This document shows positions 57,237 through 64,000 of a stretch of DNA of 64,000 nucleotides, piece after piece. How positions within the stretch are numbered: position 1 is the stretch's first letter; every line of letters starts with the position of its first letter. The translations under genes were made by a program, and so were the position numbers. Below the pieces are notes generated by a model, which saw nothing but the letters and a program-made list of their open reading frames with translations, had not been told where the DNA came from and did no database searches. This stretch comes from Artocarpus heterophyllus (Eukaryota; Streptophyta; Magnoliopsida; Rosales; Moraceae): NCBI GenBank assembly GCA_025403435.1, contig CM046331.1:32211893-32275892 (forward strand), in the 5' to 3' direction.

Positions 57237-57904
57237 TGTTGTTGATTTTTATGGTTGTTCAGATTTGATATTTTTGTTGCTGACCTTATGTATATGTCAA
57301 TGAAGAATTTTTTTTTAGTTATTGGGTCCCAAGTATTTCATAATATAATAGCATAGATTTTTTTTTCTTTGAATGGGCATAATATAGATTTTTAGTTGTG
57401 TATGTAAATAAAAAACATTCTCGTAAAAACACTCCTTTAATACTGTGGACTGGGAGAGAAAAGATGTACCAAACTGTTACCAAATAATCATTTTTTTCAC
57501 TCTTTTCTGATGCAATTCTTGGCAAATAAATTATGTTCTCCATAAGTCCTTACGGTCCAAGTCTTCCAATAAATCATAAAAGTAATATATGTAATAATAC
57601 AAGGAAGACCCTATTTGTAATTTAAAGAATGGAAAAAAACCCAAAAAATTTATTTTAGAAAAAGCACCTGAAAAAATATAGAAGAGAAATGTACCAATCT
57701 ATAACAAAATAATCACATTTTTTTTTCTTTTCTGATGGAATTCTTGCTAAACAAATAAATTATATGTTCTGCATGAGAATAGCAAAAGACATGGTAACAA
57801 ATTTCTGTAGGAGATTTAAAGGCCCTAGAGAATTACAAGAAAGAAGAAGAAGAATCAATTTAATGGCTTTTCTTCCTACTACTGCTAAAATCTCCACTCT
57901 TTCT
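57237..57904. other. 3' flank of the subtilase gene
   Basis: Non-coding, AT-rich, with poly-T and poly-A runs. Should contain the subtilase 3' untranslated region and polyadenylation site (minus strand). No counterpart was seen after duplicate A. Confidence 0.5.
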
Positions 57905-60900
57905 TTAGTTGCGCTTCACTGCAATTGGACTCCTCACAAAATGCTTCCCATCTGACCATTTCAACTGTCCAAACACATATTCTTTAGTAGTTGATTTTCC
58001 AACAACACCCTTTGGCCTAAAAATGATACTGAACTTCTTCTCTTCACCAATTTTGCTAAACTTCAAGGTTTTGGGCCTAACATTAGCAGAAACGCCAAAT
58101 GGTGCCTTAATAGATGCAGTGTAAGTGCCTGGTGTCCCAACATTCTTGACTTTTCTAGAAACAACAACGGATTTTGAACCGAGATTGGGGATGACAATTG
58201 AGGGGTAGTTGAAGTTGGCGAGATTGAATGACTTGGGACACTTGTGCGGCTCTTCTGAGAATATTTTGAGTAGCGTTTCATTGTAGCCATGGGCGCATAA
58301 GAAGTTCAAGTAATCATCGGTTGTCAAGTCATAGATGAGCCCCGGGTCCATGGCGCGGTTTGGGTTGATGTGCCCTGCCCCATATTCAAACGGAGTCGCC
58401 TTTTTCATGGATGAGTCCAGCAATGGCCCCTTGCTGTCATCTCGGCTTCTCGCTGTTAATTGATGGTGGCAAAACAAAAAACTTGTTGACATTTAACCAT
58501 GAAAATATAGCAAATCACTTGTCACATTAATTGGGATTAGAAATTCAGTGGATCGCTAAAATCTTTACTATTAGTTTCTTATAAGATGTGTCGTTTGAGT
58601 CGCAGTTTGAAATGCAATTCGAGCTTTCTTTTATTTATAATATTCTCTCACAAATATTTAAATGTTCAAATCTATCAATCAACTAGGCCAATAGTTCTAT
58701 CTAGTTTGTTTTGAGATGATATCATACCTGAAGTCATGATTGCAGATCTAATAGCGGCCGGACTCCAATCTGGGTGAAGTGTTTTCAAGAGACCAACAAT
58801 CCCGGAAACATGAGGACACGACATTGAAGTCCCAGATTCCGTGTTGAATGGAACAGACCGCATATCGAAATCCTGATCGGTTGGCCCAACAGCTTGGGTG
58901 TAAGCAGCAATGATGTTCACTCCTGGTGCTGTGATATCCGGCTGGAATTTAAGGACAAAAAAATTAAATATATATAAAAATCCTCAAAATAAATAAATAA
59001 ATAAATAAAAGGTTAACAATGAGCTAGTGGAGGAACCTTGAGGAGGGACGCCTCAATAGTGTTAGGACCTCTAGATGAGAATGAAGCCATGAATGGAGCT
59101 GGTTTTATTCCCACTTCTGTCTTTACTCTCGTCATGTAAGCCATAGGAGTCCTGAAAGGATAAAAAATATTGGGTTAAAACAATTTTGAAAAAATTATAT
59201 TAGAGATAAAAGAAAAATTCAAGTATAGTACTTGGTGGAGTTGAGGTATTCAAAGACAGAATTTCCATCAGTGAAATTGATATGAGAAGCAGGCAGCAAA
59301 TGAGCATCCGCAATAATCTCATTGCCACTTTGAAGATCATTAGCAAGGATCATCCCGACAGCGCCTGCAAGGGAAGCGTACTGACCCTTTTCAGTCCTTG
59401 AAATGTCGCCGCGAAGGCAGAGCAAGATCTTCCCCCTAACCTTCCTGGGGTCAAGGGTTCCATTCTTACATAGCAAACTGCATGGAATAATAAAATGAGG
59501 CACAAAAATGAGATGCTTGAAGTCTTTGCATCTTGTATTGTAAAAGGAAAGAATTTTGTGATAAACAAATTGATTTTTAGTTTTACTCACGCTTCTGAAG
59601 GAGGAACTTTTGCAGTTCTAGCATTTGCTCCACTGATCAAGGGATAGAATTTTTGAGATGGCAAGGCCTTGGAGGAAAGACTTGCTCCCTAACATTCCAA
59701 AGTAAATTAATTTTAGAGCAAAGAATGACAAATCAAAAGTCAAAACACCATAGATATGTAAAACTAAGAGAGAGAACATTAAAATAGAGAGAACAAGAAC
59801 TTAAGAGAAAGAGGAATATGAAACCTCAATAACAATTTATCAATTAAGCTTGTAATTTAATTACAAGCTACATAAATTTAAAATTGCTATTTGGAAACTA
59901 ATTCTAATCCCTAAATAATAAAAATCTCTAACTGGAGTAAATTTTTATTTGAAATGAATATCATCGTAACTTCCATCACATGGATTCTTCAGGTTGCTAC
60001 TGCTTAAAATTGTGAAAATTAGAATGTCATACCTTGAGGTGCTTTCTGTTACCAAGGGCAACATAACTAGAGAATTCGCGGTCAATTGTGCTAGCACCGA
60101 CGGTGACCATCCAAGGAGACACGTTGGAGACGGTCCCTGGCGTAGGCCCTGAATTCCCAGCTGAGGAGACCACAACAATGCCATTCTTAACGGCATGGAA
60201 GGCCCCTATTGAGATCCCGTCCTCAAAAAACTCTGAGGGCTCGCCACCAAGAGATACCGAGAGCACATCAACGCCATCGCTTATTGCAGTCTCAAATGCA
60301 GCAATAATATCTGCATCAAAGCACTCGTTGCCGTTGACTGGTGGCCAGCAAACTTTGTACGCAGCCACACGGGCTCTTGGAGAACCGCCCTTTGCAGTGC
60401 CATTGCCATTGCCGAAAACAGTGGCGTCGGTGACAAAGCTTCCGCCGGCTGTGGAAAGGGTATGAGTGCCATGACCCTCATAATCCCTTGCGGAGAATAA
60501 GGTGTTGTTATGTGTTGGAGTGATCGTTGAGTTCATAGTCAATAGATATGCAGCATATCCTTTGTTGAAGTACCTTGCCCCAATAAGCTTCCTAAAACAT
60601 GACAAATGAAGGAAGTTATCAACTATATTTATTTCTGATCATCATCATCATCATAATCATCCAGAGGATTTGTATTCTACATCTTATAGTGAGTCGTGAG
60701 TGTCTTTATCACTTGGCTACCTAGAACCACGTAAGTCTTCGGTTCCCTTCCAAATCTTAACATTTCATTCTTGACTGAAGGTGAAAGAAATTTTAGTTAT
60801 TTGCTGAATTTACTTTTCCTTTGGGGTTAATTTTTTTGTTTCAAATTTTTACAGTGTTATTATAAACATAAAGCCTTTTTATTTTTAAAATGCTCTAAAT

Positions 60901-63001
60901 ATAATACCAAAAGAAACAGAAATTTTATAGTATTAATGCAAGCCTAGGAAGCAACAAACTCTCTTTAGATTCATGCCCAAGTGAACAGAATGGATGGTAA
61001 GTCTTAAGATATATAATTGTGTGCTAAAAATATTAAGTTAGTGTTTTTTTTTCCTTTTTTATAATTGATAGTACCAGGGTTCCAAGGTTTAAATATATAA
61101 ATTGATAATATGAAATACATTAACTTGATATTTTTAATAATGCATGAACCCCTCCATGAGCTGAGAATATAAACTGGTATAAAAGTAAAGCTACATACAG
61201 TTTAAATATATAAATTAATGATACGAAATCCATTAACTGGAGATTCTTAATAATGCATGAGCTGAGAAAATAAAATGGCAAAAGAGTAAAGCTACATATA
61301 TAGAATTATTATGTAATTTCAAGTTATTCGTGAATTTAAAGAAATCATTGTTAAATTATTTGAGTACTAAATTTATAAAGGTGAAACACAAATGTTGCTT
61401 CTAGCAATGTCAATGTCAACAGATTAGCAATCATTGAAATTACTTTATGAAAAACATTGAGGGAAAATCGGTCAACTCTATCATGAATAACATACCAAAC
61501 GTAGTTTTTATGTGGATAATGGAAGAAAGTCCTCTCTCTCTCTCTAAATATATATACATATATATATTACTCATGTTTGTGCCTTGTATTTGCAAAAACC
61601 AGAGGCACAAATTTCCCCATATGATGTATCCAAAATATCTGAACTTTACATACGAATACAAGAACATCTGACATAACACAAATAATATATGCGACAACTT
61701 TATGAAAGTATATAATTTGGACCACTCCTTTTCTTTTCAAACTTTACCAAAAAGTTTGATTATTTATTGCTTGCAAAAGTAAAATCTTTTTTATTTTTAT
61801 GTTTAATGATTCATGTTCATCTACCAAAAACAACCCCCATTGCCAAAGAGGAAGTGCAACAAAATTGTTGTTTTGCACAAAAAGAGAGAGTGAGAGAGAG
61901 AGAGATAGAGAGAGAATTACCACTCAAAATGTATGACCTTATGAAGGCAAAAAAAAAGGTTTACCACTCAAAATGATTTTTTTTTTTTTAATAAAAGAAG
62001 CAGTTAAGAAAGGGTAAAATGTAAAGTGGATGGACCTGTTGCAGTGTACTCCATCGTCGGTATCGCTCTGACAGATTCCGCGCCATTGTGAAGGGACTGG
62101 TCCCATTCTTTCGTCACTAAAACTTTTTGATTCAGGCCAAACACCTACAAGACGAGTTGAAAAAAAAAAAAATTGCAAAATGTCAAAACAGCCAAAATTA
62201 TGGTGGGGTATCCTACACGGTACTATGTATTTCCAATGTCAAATCATGACAAAGTTATGCTAAATATAACAGTGTGTAAATTGAACAAATTCCAATGAAA
62301 ATCTTACAGATTAAATCCAATTAGTACTAATGAGTACTGTTTGAGAAGTAGAGCTTTTATATGCTAAAATAGTTTGATACAATGTAAAGATCTCACATGC
62401 TATAGTATTTAAGTTTCAACTAATTTTACAAGCACATCTGAGACAATTTTTGTGCCCTATCTAAGAATTTCCGTATAGGAATCAAAAGCAAATAGGCAAA
62501 TCTTCGAGATTTTTTCTAAAAACAACAACGTTATGTAAATTCGACAGATTCTGATGAAAATCCGACATTTTAAAACCAGATAGTATGATTGAGACAATTT
62601 TTTCGTACCCTCACCAAAGAAGGCTGCATTAAAATTCAAAAGCAGAAATGTATAGTCAACATATATCTTTTCTTTTGGTGTCCTCACTATTGACAACTTT
62701 GTTTACAATAGAGGAAAAAAGAAATCCTGTTTCTATGAGCCAAAAAAAAAAAAGAAATGGATCACATGGTTTTAGCAGTTGTTACATGGTGAAAAAACCT
62801 TTTGATTCCTGTTGAAAAATGTGCGGCAGCTTTACAATTTTTTTTTTTTTTTTAATTTTCACTTTTCTCCGTCAATTTGCATAGGATTAGGTTTCAATAG
62901 AAGGCTACTGACAAATTATACTACCATGCAAAGTGATATACGATGCATGTGCCTTTACAATTTACTCTTTGATATTTGTAAAAATGTGAAAGTTGGTTGG
63001 T

Positions 63002-63037
<36 letters not shown>

Positions 63038-64000
63038 TGGGTTGGTAACACATCAGAAATATAAGTAGATCACTTTAAGGTTTAACCCTTTTTTTAAAGA
63101 TTAAATAAAAACCCTGAAAAAAGTGTGGCTTCCATTCTTCACAAACACAATAAATTAATAAATAAAACAGAAAATTCAACGTCAACTTCTTGGAATTCAT
63201 TCAAAGAATTGGGCAAGTCCCTGAAAACATGTAACAATCAACTTCAAAATTGCACAAACTCATGTCTTATCAATTGGTTTCATACATTTTTATTCATTGT
63301 ATATTTTATTATTATTAAAAAAAGTTGAAATTTTCATATACCTGTATCCAAATTTCCAATAATAGTATCTTCACCAAAACGAGCCTTCTTCCAAATAGAA
63401 TCAGAAGGAACAACCCCATTTCTTTCCAATCTGAGAAAATCCCATGAACGTGTTGTGTGCAATTTCCTTCCTTTGTTTAAGAAAATCGACACAACATTTG
63501 GATCATCTATAGATACATGACAAAGACCATATTCAGACATGTTAAAACAGAGGAAAAAACAGAAGAAAACAGAGTGTTTGGCATAGATCACATTGTGAAC
63601 ATAATCAACTTCTTACTTGCAATTTCGGCAGCCTCGGCTTCATCGAGGATTGCAGCGAAACCGTTAAAGACCCTTGTGTACGAGTAAAAGATGGCGCTTT
63701 TCGCCTTCTCCTCGCTGTGAAAGAAAATCGGAATGCAAAAAAAGAGTTGGAAGAGAAGAGAGGGAAAAAAAACATCGACGGTTTCTAGAATTTGAATGAG
63801 AATTTAACTACCTTCCCAAGAATGATCCAAGCAGACTGTAATGTGACGTCGTGATACTCTCGAGATCGATCGACGTTGGGTTTAGGCCATGTGAATGCGC
63901 TCCTAAGTACACAATATAAGGCTGCAACAACAAAGAAAAGAAATTTTTCATTGGATTGAGAGAACAAAAGAATCAAGAAAGAGCAGTTACAACTTGCCTT
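57905..64000 (-). CDS. SBT5.3-like: subtilisin-like serine protease, SBT5.3/AIR3 type (first exon at or beyond the window edge)
   Basis: Exons in coding order: 2, 63812-63921; 3, 63617-63714; 4, 63342-63506; 5, 62036-62144; 6, 60033-60591; 7, 59591-59688; 8, 59232-59477; 9, 59037-59151; 10, 58728-58941; 11, 57905-58452. All introns are GT-AG, phases agree, and the joined frame of 753 residues is open. Exon 1 (signal peptide) ends at about 63990 or beyond, so only its last bases may be present. Domains: inhibitor I9 prodomain ([12 protein letters not shown]); peptidase S8 with catalytic Asp (GNLDTG, 63346-63348), His (GHGTHT, 60471-60473), oxyanion Asn (AGNSGP, 60153-60155) and Ser (GTSMSCPH, 58825-58827); PA domain (exon 8, [10 protein letters not shown]); C-terminal fibronectin-III-like domain ending SPIAVKRN. 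Such enzymes are secreted and act in the apoplast on wall proteins or peptide precursors. Substrate unknown. Intact here, and parent of the 51.6-kb pseudogene. Confidence 0.95.
58585..58675. mobile_element. truncated Tourist-like MITE (family 1) in subtilase intron 10
   Basis: tcgtttgagtcgcagtttga and atattctctcacaaatattt resemble family-1 copies. The right end is missing or decayed. Confidence 0.4.

Noticed and set aside
60088..60465. 125-codon plus-strand frame
   Set aside because: It is antisense to exon 6 of the subtilase, whose catalytic motifs are clear on the minus strand.

Overview
This window is AT-rich nuclear DNA from a flowering plant, most likely a eudicot. It holds split genes with GT-AG introns (a cellulose synthase-like gene and a plant subtilase), an RPM1-type NLR relic, several Ty1-copia elements, hAT and Tourist-like elements and many AT microsatellites. 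I see no rRNA, tRNA or CRISPR locus. Functions are inferred from motifs read by eye. No database search was possible.

Layout. 0-1.3 kb: 3' end of a copia element with its LTR. 1.4-1.8 kb: a LINE reverse-transcriptase relic. 2.3-2.6 kb: a small hypothetical gene. 3.6-6.4 kb: Tourist-like MITEs in AT-rich DNA. 9.3-15.25 kb: a non-coding retroelement block containing a 262-bp tandem duplication, a 2.0-kb solo LTR, three clusters of a GC-rich palindrome and a hAT element with a perfect 8-bp target duplication. 15.4-16.1 kb: a second hAT-like element. 16.8-23.65 kb: a complete eight-exon CslE glycosyltransferase gene (744 codons before the stop). 24.55-29.59 kb: a structurally complete copia element (LTRs, PBS, PPT, 5-bp target duplication). 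Its single reading frame is broken only by seven nonsense codons, all explained by C-to-T or G-to-A changes. It sits at the edge of an older copia element on the minus strand (29.6-30.65 kb).

30.8-34.1 kb is an inverted duplication of about 1.2 kb per arm carrying two head-to-head copies of a small secreted-peptide-like gene. 35-40.8 kb is mostly featureless. 40.9-42.9 kb is a broken CC-NB-LRR gene. It is followed by a MITE, an array of short palindromes and another copia relic (44.4-46.1 kb).

46.8-64 kb is a tandem segmental duplication around a minus-strand subtilase of the SBT5.3/AIR3 type. The right copy (57.9 kb to the window edge) is intact from exon 2 to the stop codon and keeps the Asp/His/Asn/Ser catalytic set. 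The left copy (51.6-52.3 kb) keeps only exons 1-4, with several lesions. A 3.1-kb direct repeat (46.8-49.9 and 54.1-57.2 kb) marks the two units. A small cysteine-containing secreted-peptide candidate lies at 50.75-50.95 kb.

The two confident functional genes are the CslE glycosyltransferase (Golgi/ER membrane) and the secreted subtilase (apoplast). Both point to cell-wall or extracellular processes, but nothing in the window shows that they act together. Most of the rest is transposon debris and decayed duplicates.
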